Below, piece after piece: positions 29,251 through 37,034 of a stretch of 49,572 nucleotides of DNA. Origin of the DNA: Alphaproteobacteria bacterium (GTDB lineage: Bacteria > Pseudomonadota > Alphaproteobacteria > MPNO01 > VGEU01); NCBI GenBank assembly GCA_016869145.1, contig VGEU01000014.1, forward strand, positions 1 through 49,572, given 5' to 3'. Position numbers and translations under genes: made by a program. The stretch's first letter is position 1. Each line of letters starts with the position of its first letter. The notes beneath the pieces are model-generated. The model saw only the letters and a program-made list of their open reading frames with translations. It searched no databases and had not been told where the DNA came from.

Positions 29251-30180
29251 ATGAGCGAGAAACGCGGCTGGCTGTCCCGGCTCCGCGAGGGGCTTCAACG
29301 CACCTCGCAGCGCATCTCCGACGGCATCACCGCGATCTTCACCAAGCGGAAGCTCGACGAAGCGGCGCTCGCGGAGCTCGAGGAGCTGCTGATTGCCGCC
29401 GACCTCGGCGTCAAGACCGCCGCGGTGCTGACGCAGACGCTCGCCAAGACGCGCTTCAACCAGGAGGTCGCCGTCGAGGAGGTGAAGGCCGCGCTCGCCG
29501 AGGACATCGCGGCGATCCTGGCACCGGTGGCGGAGCCCCTGATCCTCGATCCGGCGCGCAAGCCGCACGTCGCGCTGGTCGTCGGCGTCAACGGCTCGGG
29601 CAAGACGACGACCATCGGCAAGCTCGCCAAGATGTTCAAGGACGACGGCAAGAAGGTCGTGCTCGCCGCCGGCGACACGTTCCGCGCCGCGGGCGTGAGC
29701 CAGCTCCAGATCTGGGGCGAGCGGATCGGCTGCCCCGTCGTCGCGCGCGAGACCGGCGCCGACGCGGCCGGCCTCGCCTTCGATGCGCTCGAGCAGGCCC
29801 GCAACGAGCGCGCCGATCTCCTCGTGATCGATACCGCGGGTCGGCTCCAGAACCGCGCCGACCTGATGGCGGAGGTGCAGAAGATCATCCGCGTCCTCAA
29901 GAAGCTCGACCCCGACGCGCCGCATAGCTGCCTTCTCGTCCTCGACGCGACGACCGGCCAGAACGCGCATGCCCAGGTCGAGGTGTTCCGCGCGATGACC
30001 CAGGTGACGGGCCTTCTCGTCACCAAGCTCGACGGCACCGCCAAGGGCGGCGTGCTGGTGGCCCTCGCGGAGCGTTTCGGTCTCCCCGTGCACGCGATCG
30101 GGGTCGGCGAGGGCGCCGATGACCTTCGCCCGTTCGAGGCGCTCCCCTTCGCCCAGAGCCTGGTCGGCCTCGAGCCCTGA
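29251..30180 (+). CDS. ftsY: Signal recognition particle receptor FtsY
   Basis: SRP receptor GTPase that docks Ffh-ribosome complexes at the membrane. 309 residues, a short form lacking the long acidic A domain of E. coli; the N-terminus KRGWLSRLREGLQ is a membrane-binding amphipathic helix. The P-loop GVNGSGKTT is at 112-120, followed by AGDTFRAAGVSQLQIWGER, VIDTAGRLQNRADLM, TKLDGTAKGG and GVGEGADDLRPF. It starts seven bases after mtaB. Confidence 0.97.
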   Translation: MSEKRGWLSRLREGLQRTSQRISDGITAIFTKRKLDEAALAELEELLIAADLGVKTAAVLTQTLAKTRFNQEVAVEEVKAALAEDIAAILAPVAEPLILDPARKPHVALVVGVNGSGKTTTIGKLAKMFKDDGKKVVLAAGDTFRAAGVSQLQIWGERIGCPVVARETGADAAGLAFDALEQARNERADLLVIDTAGRLQNRADLMAEVQKIIRVLKKLDPDAPHSCLLVLDATTGQNAHAQVEVFRAMTQVTGLLVTKLDGTAKGGVLVALAERFGLPVHAIGVGEGADDLRPFEALPFAQSLVGLEP

Positions 30181-30234
30181 GCCGGGCCGATTCTCCGCAC
30201 GTCGCCGCCCGGGGTTGTGCTAGACGTGCGGCCC

Positions 30235-31164
30235 ATGACGAGCCCGCCTCTGTCCGCCCCCTCGAGCGTCCCCCGCGTGGCGGCGGACGCCGTGTTGCGC
30301 GGGCTCCTCTGGATGTTCCTGTCGGCGCTCGCCTTCGCCTCGATGATCATGTGCGTCCGCGTCTCGTCGGCCAAGTTCTCGACCTTCGAGATGACGTTCT
30401 GGCGCTCGCTGTTCGGCGTCCTGATCCTCCTGCCGTTCATGGCACGCGGCGGTTTCGTCCGCTTACGGACGCGCCAGCTCGGCTACCACACGCTCCGCAG
30501 CGTCATCCAGTTCACCGGCGTCGTCCTCTGGTTCTACTCCATCGGCCTCATCAACCTGTCGCAGGGACAGGCACTCCAGTTCACGGTGCCGCTGTTCACC
30601 GTCGGGCTCGCCGCGATCTTCCTCGGCGAGCGCGTCGACCTCTTTCGCTGGATCGCGACCCTGAGCGGTTTCGCCGGCGTCCTGATCATCCTGAGACCCG
30701 GCTTCACCGAGGTCTCGCTGGTGGCGATCCTCACCGTCATATCGGCGGCCTGCTATGGCGGCGCCAATGTCGTGACCAAGATCCTCCAGCGCGAGGACTC
30801 GAGCGAGACCATCGTCTTCTACATGTGCCTGATGCACACCCCCGCCGCGCTGATCATCGCGCTCGCACTCGGCTTCACCATGCCGGCGCTCGGCGACTGG
30901 CCGGCGCTCGTCGGGATCGCGATCGCGGCGACGCTCGCGCATTATTTCCTCGCCCAGGGCCTCGGCGCGGCGCCGGCCGGCGTCGTCATGCCGTTCGACT
31001 TCCTCAAGCTCCCGGTCGTGACCGTGCTCGCCTATGTCCTTTTCACGGAGATCCCCGATCTCTGGGCCTGGATCGGCGCGGTCGTGATATGCGGCGCGAC
31101 CTATGTCGTCATGCGGCGCGAGACGCGGCTCGGGCGCGCATCGGCCAAGGCGGCGAGCGCCTGA
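30235..31164 (+). CDS. EamA/DMT-family transporter (first of tandem pair)
   Basis: Drug/metabolite-transporter superfamily permease, 309 residues with two EamA repeats and about ten membrane segments. The first repeat ends in a conserved PLFTVGLAAIFLGERVDLFRW and the second in PFDFLKLPVVTVLAYVLF. The substrate is unknown; family members export amino acids or other metabolites. A GTG 18 bases earlier is an alternative start. It is separated by one base from a paralogous permease, so the pair may be co-expressed or form a heteromer. Confidence 0.88.
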   Translation: MTSPPLSAPSSVPRVAADAVLRGLLWMFLSALAFASMIMCVRVSSAKFSTFEMTFWRSLFGVLILLPFMARGGFVRLRTRQLGYHTLRSVIQFTGVVLWFYSIGLINLSQGQALQFTVPLFTVGLAAIFLGERVDLFRWIATLSGFAGVLIILRPGFTEVSLVAILTVISAACYGGANVVTKILQREDSSETIVFYMCLMHTPAALIIALALGFTMPALGDWPALVGIAIAATLAHYFLAQGLGAAPAGVVMPFDFLKLPVVTVLAYVLFTEIPDLWAWIGAVVICGATYVVMRRETRLGRASAKAASA

Positions 31165-31165
31165 C

Positions 31166-32089
31166 ATGGATACGAGCGCGCGACCGGCCGGCCCGCGCCG
31201 GACCTCCGACGTCATCCGCGGCGTCCTCTGGTTCATCGCCTCGCTCGTCTGTTTCCTCGCGATGGCGATCGCGGTGCGCGATCTTTCGGACACGATGAAC
31301 GCGTTCGAGGTGCTGACCTGGCGCGCCATTGTCGGGCTCCTCGTCACCCTCCCGTTCCTGATGCGCCGGGGCATGCTCGCGCCGTTCCGCACCAGGCGGC
31401 CCGGGCTCCACGGCATCCGCAACTTCATCCATTTCTTCGGCCAGGCATCCTGGGTCTATGCGCTGAGCTTCATCTCCTTCGTCGACGTGACCGCGATCGA
31501 GTTCTCGATCCCGATCTTCGCCGCGCTTCTGGCGCCTCTCATCCTCGGCGAGCGGGTCGACGCCCATCGCTGGGGCGCGATCGTGGTCGGGTTCATCGGC
31601 GTCGTCATCGCGCTCCGTCCCGGGGTCGGCGCGATGAACCCGGCGGCGCTGATCATGGTGGCGGGCGCTGTATGCTACGCGGGCTCGGCCGTCCTGGTCA
31701 AACTGCTGACACGGACCGACAGCGCCGGCACGATCGTCCTCTACATGAACCTAATGCAGCTCCCGCTCGCGGTCGGGCTCGCGGTCTGGGTCGGCTGGGT
31801 CGACCCGACGCTCGCAGACGTGCCGGCGATCCTCGTCCTCGGCATCGGCGGCGTCCTCGCCCATTACATGATCGCGCGCGGCCTCGCGCTCGCCGACGTC
31901 ACCATCCTCTACCCGCTCGACTTCCTGCGGCTCCCCTTCATGGCGCTGATCGGCTATTTTCTCTATGCGGAGGGGATGGACCTCTGGGTCGTCGTGGGCG
32001 CCGTCGTCATCTTCGCGAGCAACCTCTACCTGGTGCAGCGCGGGGCACGAGACGCCCGGCTCCGCGAGGCCCGCGCTGAGGCCGCCTGA
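31166..32089 (+). CDS. EamA/DMT-family transporter (second of tandem pair)
   Basis: Second EamA-type permease, 307 residues with about ten membrane segments. It shares the same architecture and many positions with its upstream neighbour (FWRSLFGVLILLPF versus TWRAIVGLLVTLPF; FLGERVD versus LGERVDAHRW; PFDFLKLP versus PLDFLRLP). This points to an old tandem duplication. The start MDTSARPAG follows the upstream stop by one base. The substrate is unknown. Confidence 0.88.
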   Translation: MDTSARPAGPRRTSDVIRGVLWFIASLVCFLAMAIAVRDLSDTMNAFEVLTWRAIVGLLVTLPFLMRRGMLAPFRTRRPGLHGIRNFIHFFGQASWVYALSFISFVDVTAIEFSIPIFAALLAPLILGERVDAHRWGAIVVGFIGVVIALRPGVGAMNPAALIMVAGAVCYAGSAVLVKLLTRTDSAGTIVLYMNLMQLPLAVGLAVWVGWVDPTLADVPAILVLGIGGVLAHYMIARGLALADVTILYPLDFLRLPFMALIGYFLYAEGMDLWVVVGAVVIFASNLYLVQRGARDARLREARAEAA

Positions 32090-32106
32090 GCGGCCGGGAG
32101 ATCACC

Positions 32107-32580
32107 ATGGGAATCCTCACGCCCGAGATGAAGGACGCCGTCGCGACCTGCAAGCTCTCGTTCTGCGCGACGACGAACGCCGACGGTACACCGAATCTCT
32201 CGCCCAAATCCTCGCTCGCCGTCTACGACGACGACCATCTCGTGTTCGCCAATATCGCCTCGCCCAACACGATCGCGAACCTCCGCCGCAGCCCGACGAT
32301 CGAGGTCAACGTCGTCGACATCTTCTTCCGCAAGGGGTTCCGCTTTCGCGGCACCGCCGAGATCCACCCGAGCGGCCCGGTGTTCGACTTCGTCGCGCTG
32401 CCGTTCTGGGCGAAGCAGGGCCGCCACTACCCGGTCCACGAGGTCGTCAAGGTGCGGGTCGAGCGCGCCCTTCCCGTTCTCTCGCCGGCCTATGTGTTCA
32501 ACGACAATGTCGACCCCGAGGCCGTGCGGCGGTCCTGGCTCGGCGAATACGGTGTCGCGCCTCTCGGGGACAAACGCTGA
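32107..32580 (+). CDS. Pyridoxamine 5'-phosphate oxidase-fold protein
   Basis: A 157-residue protein of the split-barrel FMN-binding PNPOx-like family (GTPNLSPKSSLAVYDDDHLV, ANIASPNTIANLRRSPTIEV). These often act as flavin reductases or in B6 metabolism; the true role is unknown. GGGAG lies 8-9 bases before the ATG. It follows the permease pair by 17 bases on the same strand, and converges with the GST gene, whose stop is three bases away. Confidence 0.8.
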   Translation: MGILTPEMKDAVATCKLSFCATTNADGTPNLSPKSSLAVYDDDHLVFANIASPNTIANLRRSPTIEVNVVDIFFRKGFRFRGTAEIHPSGPVFDFVALPFWAKQGRHYPVHEVVKVRVERALPVLSPAYVFNDNVDPEAVRRSWLGEYGVAPLGDKR

Positions 32581-32583
32581 GGC

Positions 32584-33276
32584 TCAGCGCCGGGTGAACT
32601 GCGTCGCGCCGAACAGCACCTCGCGCGCGGCATCGGTGATCCGGCCGATCCGCCGCTTGTCGTCGAGGAGCATCATGCCGCGCGCGACCGCAGGCCGCTC
32701 GCGGATCGCCTCGAACCAGCGCGCGAGGCTCGGAAAGTCGGCGAGCGCGACGCCCTGGCGCTTCCACAGCCGCACCCACGGCCAGGACGCCATGTCGGCG
32801 ATCGAGTACGCGCTGGCGAGGTAGGGCGCGTCGGCGAGCCGGCGGTCCATCACGCCGTAGAGCCGGCCCACCTCTTTCGTGTAGCGCTCGATCGCGTAGG
32901 GCACCTCGACGGCGGCCATCCCGCGGAAATGATGCGCCTGGCCGCACATCGGCCCGAGCCCGCCCATCTGCCACATCAGCCATTCGAGAACGGCCGCGCG
33001 CGGACGCGGCTCGCGCGGCAGGAAGCGGCCGGTCTTCTCCGCGAGATAGAGGAGGATCGCCCCCGATTCGAATACCGAGAGCGGTGCGCCGTCCTGCGTG
33101 TCGTGATCGACGATGGCGGGGATGCGGTTGTTCGGGCTGATGGCGAGGAATTCGGGTGCGAACTGCGCACCCTGGTTGATGTCGACGGCGATCACCCGGT
33201 AGGCGAGCCCGGTCTCCTCGAGCATGATCGAGACCTTGTGGGCGTTCGGCGTCGGCCAGGCATGGAGATCGATCAC
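32584..33276 (-). CDS. yfcG: Nu-class glutathione S-transferase (YfcG-like)
   Basis: Glutathione-disulfide reductase/transferase type GST, 230 residues. The thioredoxin-fold half holds TPNAHKVSIMLEETGLAY with the Thr and Asn (residues 9 and 11) used by YfcG in place of Tyr/Ser/Cys. ISPNNRIPAIVDHD and FESGAILLYLAEKTGRFLP bind glutathione. The start is the GTG at 33276, preceded by TGAGG at good spacing; there is no ATG near. It begins ten bases after the tartrate/malate dehydrogenase stop, so the two are co-transcribed. Confidence 0.88.
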   Translation of the reverse strand: MIDLHAWPTPNAHKVSIMLEETGLAYRVIAVDINQGAQFAPEFLAISPNNRIPAIVDHDTQDGAPLSVFESGAILLYLAEKTGRFLPREPRPRAAVLEWLMWQMGGLGPMCGQAHHFRGMAAVEVPYAIERYTKEVGRLYGVMDRRLADAPYLASAYSIADMASWPWVRLWKRQGVALADFPSLARWFEAIRERPAVARGMMLLDDKRRIGRITDAAREVLFGATQFTRR

Positions 33277-33286
33277 GGGCGCGGCC

Positions 33287-34345
33287 TCAGATCGCGGCCG
33301 TGATCGCGGCGCCGACGTCCCGAGTGCCGGCGTTGCCGCCGAGATCGCGCGTCTTCGGCCCGCCCTCGGCGAGGCTGCGCTCGATCGCGGCGACGATCGC
33401 GGCGGCGGCATTCGCCTCGCCGAGATGGTCGAGCATCATCGCCCCGGACCACATCGCGCCGATCGGGTTGGCGAGACCCTTGCCCGCGATGTCAGGCGCC
33501 GAGCCGTGGACGGGCTCGAACATCGACGGGTGCGCGCGCTCGGGGTTGATGTTGCCGGCCGGCGCCATGCCGATCGAGCCCGTCACCGCGGGCGCGAGAT
33601 CGGACAGGATGTCGCCGAAGAGATTGCTGCCGACCACGACGTCGAACCAGTCGGGGCTGGTGACGAAGCGGGCGCACAGGATGTCGATGTGGTACTGGTC
33701 CGAACGAATGTCGGGATAGTCCTTGCCGATCGCCGCGAAGCGCTCGTCCCAGTACGGCATCGAGTGGATGATGCCGTTCGACTTGGTCGCCGAGGTGACG
33801 TGCTTCTTCGGCCGCGAACGCGCGAGCTCGAAGGCGAATCTCAGGATGCGGTCGACCCCCTTCCGGGTGAACACCGCCTGCTGGATCGCGAGCTCGTCCT
33901 CGGTGCCCTGGTTCATCCGACCGCCGATCTGCGAATACTCGCCCTCGACGTTCTCGCGCACGACCCAGATATCGATGTCGCCCGCCTTGCGATCGCGGAG
34001 CGGCGAGCTGACGCCCGCGAACAATCGCGCCGGACGCAGATTGACATACTGGCGGAACGAGCGGCGGATCGGGATCAGCATGTCCCACAGCGACACGTGG
34101 TCGGGAACGCCCGGCCAGCCGACCGCGCCGAGATAGATCGCATCGAAGCCCGCGAGCTGGTCGATCCCGTCGGCCGGCATGATGCGACCGGTCCGCGGAT
34201 AGCTCGCGCAGTCCCACGGGAACTCGGTCCACCGGATCGCAAAATTGTGCCGCCGCGCCGCCGCCTCGAGCGCGCGCTGGCCCTCGGGGATCACTTCCTT
34301 GCCGATGCCGTCACCCGGAATCACGGCGATGCGATAGGTCTTCAT
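33287..34345 (-). CDS. Tartrate/D-malate dehydrogenase (isopropylmalate dehydrogenase family)
   Basis: NAD-dependent beta-decarboxylating dehydrogenase, 352 residues. MKTYRIAVIPGDGIGKEVI starts the fold. VPDHVSLWDMLIPIRR and FRQYVNLRPARLF are typical of the TtuC/DmlA branch rather than LeuB. VVRENVEGEYSQIGGR, ATKSNGIIHSM (catalytic Lys) and NLFGDILSDLAP follow. The substrate could be tartrate, D-malate or a related hydroxyacid. The same-strand partner is a Nu-class GST. Confidence 0.88.
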   Translation of the reverse strand: MKTYRIAVIPGDGIGKEVIPEGQRALEAAARRHNFAIRWTEFPWDCASYPRTGRIMPADGIDQLAGFDAIYLGAVGWPGVPDHVSLWDMLIPIRRSFRQYVNLRPARLFAGVSSPLRDRKAGDIDIWVVRENVEGEYSQIGGRMNQGTEDELAIQQAVFTRKGVDRILRFAFELARSRPKKHVTSATKSNGIIHSMPYWDERFAAIGKDYPDIRSDQYHIDILCARFVTSPDWFDVVVGSNLFGDILSDLAPAVTGSIGMAPAGNINPERAHPSMFEPVHGSAPDIAGKGLANPIGAMWSGAMMLDHLGEANAAAAIVAAIERSLAEGGPKTRDLGGNAGTRDVGAAITAAI

Positions 34346-34353
34346 GCGCTCAT

Positions 34354-34388
34354 CCTCAAAACGAAACGGGGCGGCCGAAGCCGCCCCG
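34354..34388 (-). terminator. UUCG-tetraloop terminator after the peroxiredoxin gene
   Basis: Perfect 9-bp stem CGGGGCGGC / GCCGCCCCG (34367-34375, 34380-34388). On the minus strand the loop is TTCG and the stem is followed by TTTCGTTTT. It lies 40 bases after the peroxiredoxin stop and ends nearly at the start of the dehydrogenase gene. This is the clearest intrinsic terminator in the window. Confidence 0.85.
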
Positions 34389-34427
34389 CAATGTACACAA
34401 ACCGCACCCGCCTCAAACGTCCCCGCC

Positions 34428-35063
34428 TCAGATGCTGGGATCCCGGGTCAGTCGGAGATAGGGCTTGAGGGCACGGAAGCCCTTGGGGAACTTCTTCTTC
34501 GCGTCCTCGTCGGAGACCGACGGCACGATGATGACGTCCTCCCCCTTCTTCCAGTTGACCGGCGTCGCCACCGTGTAGGCATCGGTGAGCTGCATCGAAT
34601 CGATCACCCGGAGGATCTCGTCGAAGTTCCGCCCCGTCGTCTGCGGATAGGTGATCATCAGCCGCACCTTCTTCTTCGGATCGATCACGAAGACGGTGCG
34701 AACGGTATGGGTCGAGTCCTCCTCGGGGTGCATCATGCCGTAGAGGTCGGCGACCCGCTTGTCGGGGTCGGCAATGATCGGGAAGTTGAGACGCGTGCCT
34801 TGCGTCTCCTCGATGTCCTTCGACCAGCCCTTGTGCGACTGGACGGGATCGATCGAGAGGCCGATCGGCTTGACATGGCGGCGATCGAAATCGGGCTTGA
34901 GTTTCGCGACATAGCCGAGCTCGGTCGTGCAAACCGGCGTGAAATCCTTCGGGTGCGAGAAGAGGATCGCCCAGCGGTCGCCGATCCAGTCGTGGAAGCG
35001 GATCGGGCCGTCGGTCGTGTCGGCGGAGAAATCCGGCGCCAGATCGCCGAGACGGAGCGTCAT
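34428..35063 (-). CDS. 1-Cys peroxiredoxin (Prx6 type)
   Basis: Thiol peroxidase of the Prx6/AhpC-TSA group, 211 residues. The peroxidatic Cys45 is in HPKDFTPVCTTELGY; no resolving Cys is seen in the usual place. The C-terminal Prx6 domain is marked by GRNFDEILRVIDSMQL and TPVNWKKGEDVIIVPSVS. GAGGAGAA before the ATG is a strong ribosome-binding site. A UUCG terminator follows. It removes H2O2 or organic hydroperoxides in the cytoplasm. Confidence 0.95.
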   Translation of the reverse strand: MTLRLGDLAPDFSADTTDGPIRFHDWIGDRWAILFSHPKDFTPVCTTELGYVAKLKPDFDRRHVKPIGLSIDPVQSHKGWSKDIEETQGTRLNFPIIADPDKRVADLYGMMHPEEDSTHTVRTVFVIDPKKKVRLMITYPQTTGRNFDEILRVIDSMQLTDAYTVATPVNWKKGEDVIIVPSVSDEDAKKKFPKGFRALKPYLRLTRDPSI

Positions 35064-35104
35064 GGTCTTCTCCTCGAGGCTGGGGTTGACGGGCAGCCGG
35101 GGGC

Positions 35105-35353
35105 TCAGCGACCGCTCCCGCGGCGGAAGGCCAACGTGACCGCTGGCTCGTCGTCGACGAAGGCGGTGAGGCTCGCGCCGATGATGAGGCGGTCGAGCAC
35201 CGCGGCCTCGGCGAGGATCGTCGCCGCGACCTCCGCCTCGGGCGAGGTGATCGCGACCGCGTCGTCGGGGCTCGCCGCCCAGGTGTTGTAGCGGCCGAGA
35301 TAGACGACCGCGCCGTCGCCGCGGCGGTTCGCCCTCATCACCTTGAACGACAT
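35105..35353 (-). CDS. Small protein of unknown function
   Basis: An 82-residue protein, MSFKVMRANRRGDGAVVY at the start and VTLAFRRGSGR at the end. GGGAGGG at ideal distance supports the ATG at 35353; a longer in-frame version starting at 35503 lacks such a site and would cross the AT-rich regulatory gap. No membrane segment or signal peptide. It lies 41 bases before the peroxiredoxin gene on the same strand and is divergent from the Lrp-type regulator, so it could be a target. I do not recognise the family. Confidence 0.65.
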   Translation of the reverse strand: MSFKVMRANRRGDGAVVYLGRYNTWAASPDDAVAITSPEAEVAATILAEAAVLDRLIIGASLTAFVDDEPAVTLAFRRGSGR

Positions 35354-35466
35354 GGCTCCCTCCCGCAGCGCCGCGCCGATCGCCTCGGTCGGCGGGGCTT
35401 CCGCCCTTTCCCATCGCCAGATACGCACGGCCGGACCGGCGGTCAACGCGTCTAGAGATGGGGATT

Positions 35467-35481
35467 GCGAAATTTCTTCTA
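35467..35481. promoter_or_regulatory. Possible second Lrp-type box
   Basis: GCGAAATTTCTTCTA matches 11 of 15 positions of the enterobacterial Lrp consensus YAGHAWATTWTDCTR and contains the palindrome GAAATTTC. Its centre is 42 bases (four helical turns) from that of the better box at 35509-35523. Confidence 0.4.
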
Positions 35482-35508
35482 TCTCACGCGCATATGATGG
35501 CATGTTCG

Positions 35509-35523
35509 TAGAAAATCATTCTA
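35509..35523. promoter_or_regulatory. Lrp-type operator upstream of the Lrp/AsnC gene
   Basis: TAGAAAATCATTCTA is a TAGAA-N5-TTCTA inverted repeat and agrees with the Lrp consensus YAGHAWATTWTDCTR at 14 of 15 positions (C instead of T at position 9). It lies 41 bases upstream of the regulator's GTG, in an AT-rich gap of 210 bases between divergent genes. Autoregulation is inferred. Confidence 0.7.
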
Positions 35524-35563
35524 AGAATGACCTCTTTGCCGGTATTCCGATAGCAGAGGCCCC

Positions 35564-36031
35564 GTGGACGATCATGACCGCAAGATCCTCGCTTGCCTCC
35601 AGGAAGACGCGACGATGCCGCTGTCGGAAATCACCAAGCGGGTCGGGCTGAGCTCCACGCCGTGCTGGCGGCGCATCCAGAAGCTCGAGGAGACCGGCGT
35701 CATCCGTGCCAAGGTCGCCCTCCTCGACGCGGCCAAGCTCAATGTCGGGGTGACCGTGTTCGTGTCGATCCGCACCAGCCAGCACAGCCTGGACTGGCTC
35801 CGCCAGTTCGCCGAGGTCGTCCAGGATTTTCCCGAGGTGGTCGAGTTCTACCGGATGAGCGGCGACATCGACTACCTGATGCGGGTCGTCGTCCCCGACA
35901 TCGCGGCCTATGACCGCTTCTACAAGCGACTGATCGAGCGGATCGCGCTGTCGGACGTGAGCTCGAGCTTCGCGATGGAGGAGATCAAGTACACGACCGC
36001 GCTGCCGCTCGACTACATCCGGATGCGCTGA
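35564..36031 (+). CDS. Lrp/AsnC-family transcriptional regulator
   Basis: A 155-residue feast/famine regulator. The N-terminal helix-turn-helix is MPLSEITKRVGLSSTPCWRR with IQKLEETGVI following. The C-terminal RAM ligand-binding/oligomerisation domain shows EVVEFYRMSGDIDYLMRVVV. It starts at GTG (35564), with AGAGG seven bases before it. A near-consensus Lrp box precedes it. The likely targets are itself and the divergent 35105-35353 gene. The effector is probably an amino acid. Confidence 0.92.
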   Translation: MDDHDRKILACLQEDATMPLSEITKRVGLSSTPCWRRIQKLEETGVIRAKVALLDAAKLNVGVTVFVSIRTSQHSLDWLRQFAEVVQDFPEVVEFYRMSGDIDYLMRVVVPDIAAYDRFYKRLIERIALSDVSSSFAMEEIKYTTALPLDYIRMR

Positions 36032-36040
36032 GCGGCCGGC

Positions 36041-36583
36041 TCACTCCATGTCGCCGAGATCGCCGGCCGGGTTGCCGAACGGCGGAAAGCTCCGCGTGTC
36101 CTTGACGCGGTCATGGTGCCCGAGCGCCCAGCGCACGGAGGGAAAGGCGAGGTCGGACCACGGAATCGCGGCCCAGTCGAACAGCCCGACCTCGAGGCTT
36201 TCGGGCCCCGCCTCGATCTCGGGCACGACGAGTCGCGCACGATAGATGAGCTGCACCTGGCTGAGGCGCGGGATGTTATAGAGCCCGAGGAGCGCCTCGA
36301 TCTCGATCCGCGCGCGCGCCTCCTCCCACGCCTCGCGCACCGCACCCGCATCCGCGGTCTCGTGCTGTTCGAGATAGCCGGCGGGCAGTGTCCAGAAACC
36401 CTTGCGCGGCGGGATCGCGCGGCGGCAGAGAAGGATGCGCTCGCCCCACAGCGCGACCGAGCCGACGACGATCTTGGGGTTCTCGTAGTTGACGAAACCG
36501 CAGTCCGGGCACACGAGACGCTCGCGCGTGTCGCCGTCCGGCACCGCGCGGACGGACGGGCCGGGCCGCGGTTTGTCGTTCAT
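36041..36583 (-). CDS. Nudix hydrolase with N-terminal zinc-ribbon-like motif
   Basis: A 180-residue Nudix-family hydrolase. The Nudix box runs from [12 protein letters not shown] (from 69) through AVREAWEEA (81-89), with the full REx2EE core. [13 protein letters not shown] (25-37) resembles half of the NudC zinc ribbon, but only one CxxC pair is present. The substrate is probably a nucleoside diphosphate derivative such as ADP-ribose or NADH. The start MNDKPRPG was chosen over a GTG two codons upstream. It converges with the Lrp gene. Confidence 0.87.
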   Translation of the reverse strand: MNDKPRPGPSVRAVPDGDTRERLVCPDCGFVNYENPKIVVGSVALWGERILLCRRAIPPRKGFWTLPAGYLEQHETADAGAVREAWEEARARIEIEALLGLYNIPRLSQVQLIYRARLVVPEIEAGPESLEVGLFDWAAIPWSDLAFPSVRWALGHHDRVKDTRSFPPFGNPAGDLGDME

Positions 36584-36646
36584 GGGCACAGTCTGTCGTC
36601 GAGCGGGCGCGGTTTCAAGCCCGCACCCCCGGAGCCGGGACCGGTG

Positions 36647-36859
36647 TCAGACGCGAATGTCGACGTGGCTGCCGCGCGGCAGAGGGCGGCGGTTGTCGCG
36701 GCTCTCGGCCGGCTTGGTCTCGACCGCCTCGGGCCGGATGCGCTCGATCCGGTTGGGATCGGGCCGTGTCTCGCGCGCCCCGGCCTGCGGCGTTTCCGAA
36801 CGCGCGGCTGCGGTGCCGCCTGCGATCTGGAAGAAGGCCTTGCCGGGCGTGATCTGCAT
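36647..36859 (-). CDS. Small conserved-looking protein of unknown function
   Basis: A 70-residue, very polar Arg/Pro-rich protein that starts MQITPGKAFFQIAGG and ends RGSHVDIRV. The middle is low-complexity, but the two ends look constrained; similar ends occur in small unnamed alphaproteobacterial proteins as far as I recall. There is no clear ribosome-binding site. It is divergent from the DUF2336 gene and lies 63 bases from the Nudix gene. The 175-base gap to the DUF2336 gene has no obvious element. Confidence 0.5.
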   Translation of the reverse strand: MQITPGKAFFQIAGGTAAARSETPQAGARETRPDPNRIERIRPEAVETKPAESRDNRRPLPRGSHVDIRV

Positions 36860-37034
36860 GCGCGATCCAATCTCGCTTCTCGCTGGCGACAGACTCGCGC
36901 GAGGGCGTTAACCCGCGCTCTACGAAAAGCGTTAACGGATCGCCAATCGCCCGCGACCTTGCACGGTTCATGGTCGCTTAAGGCGGCCTTGTCATTGATG
37001 ACCGGGATATCAATGCGAGTTGCGGCCGCGTGTC

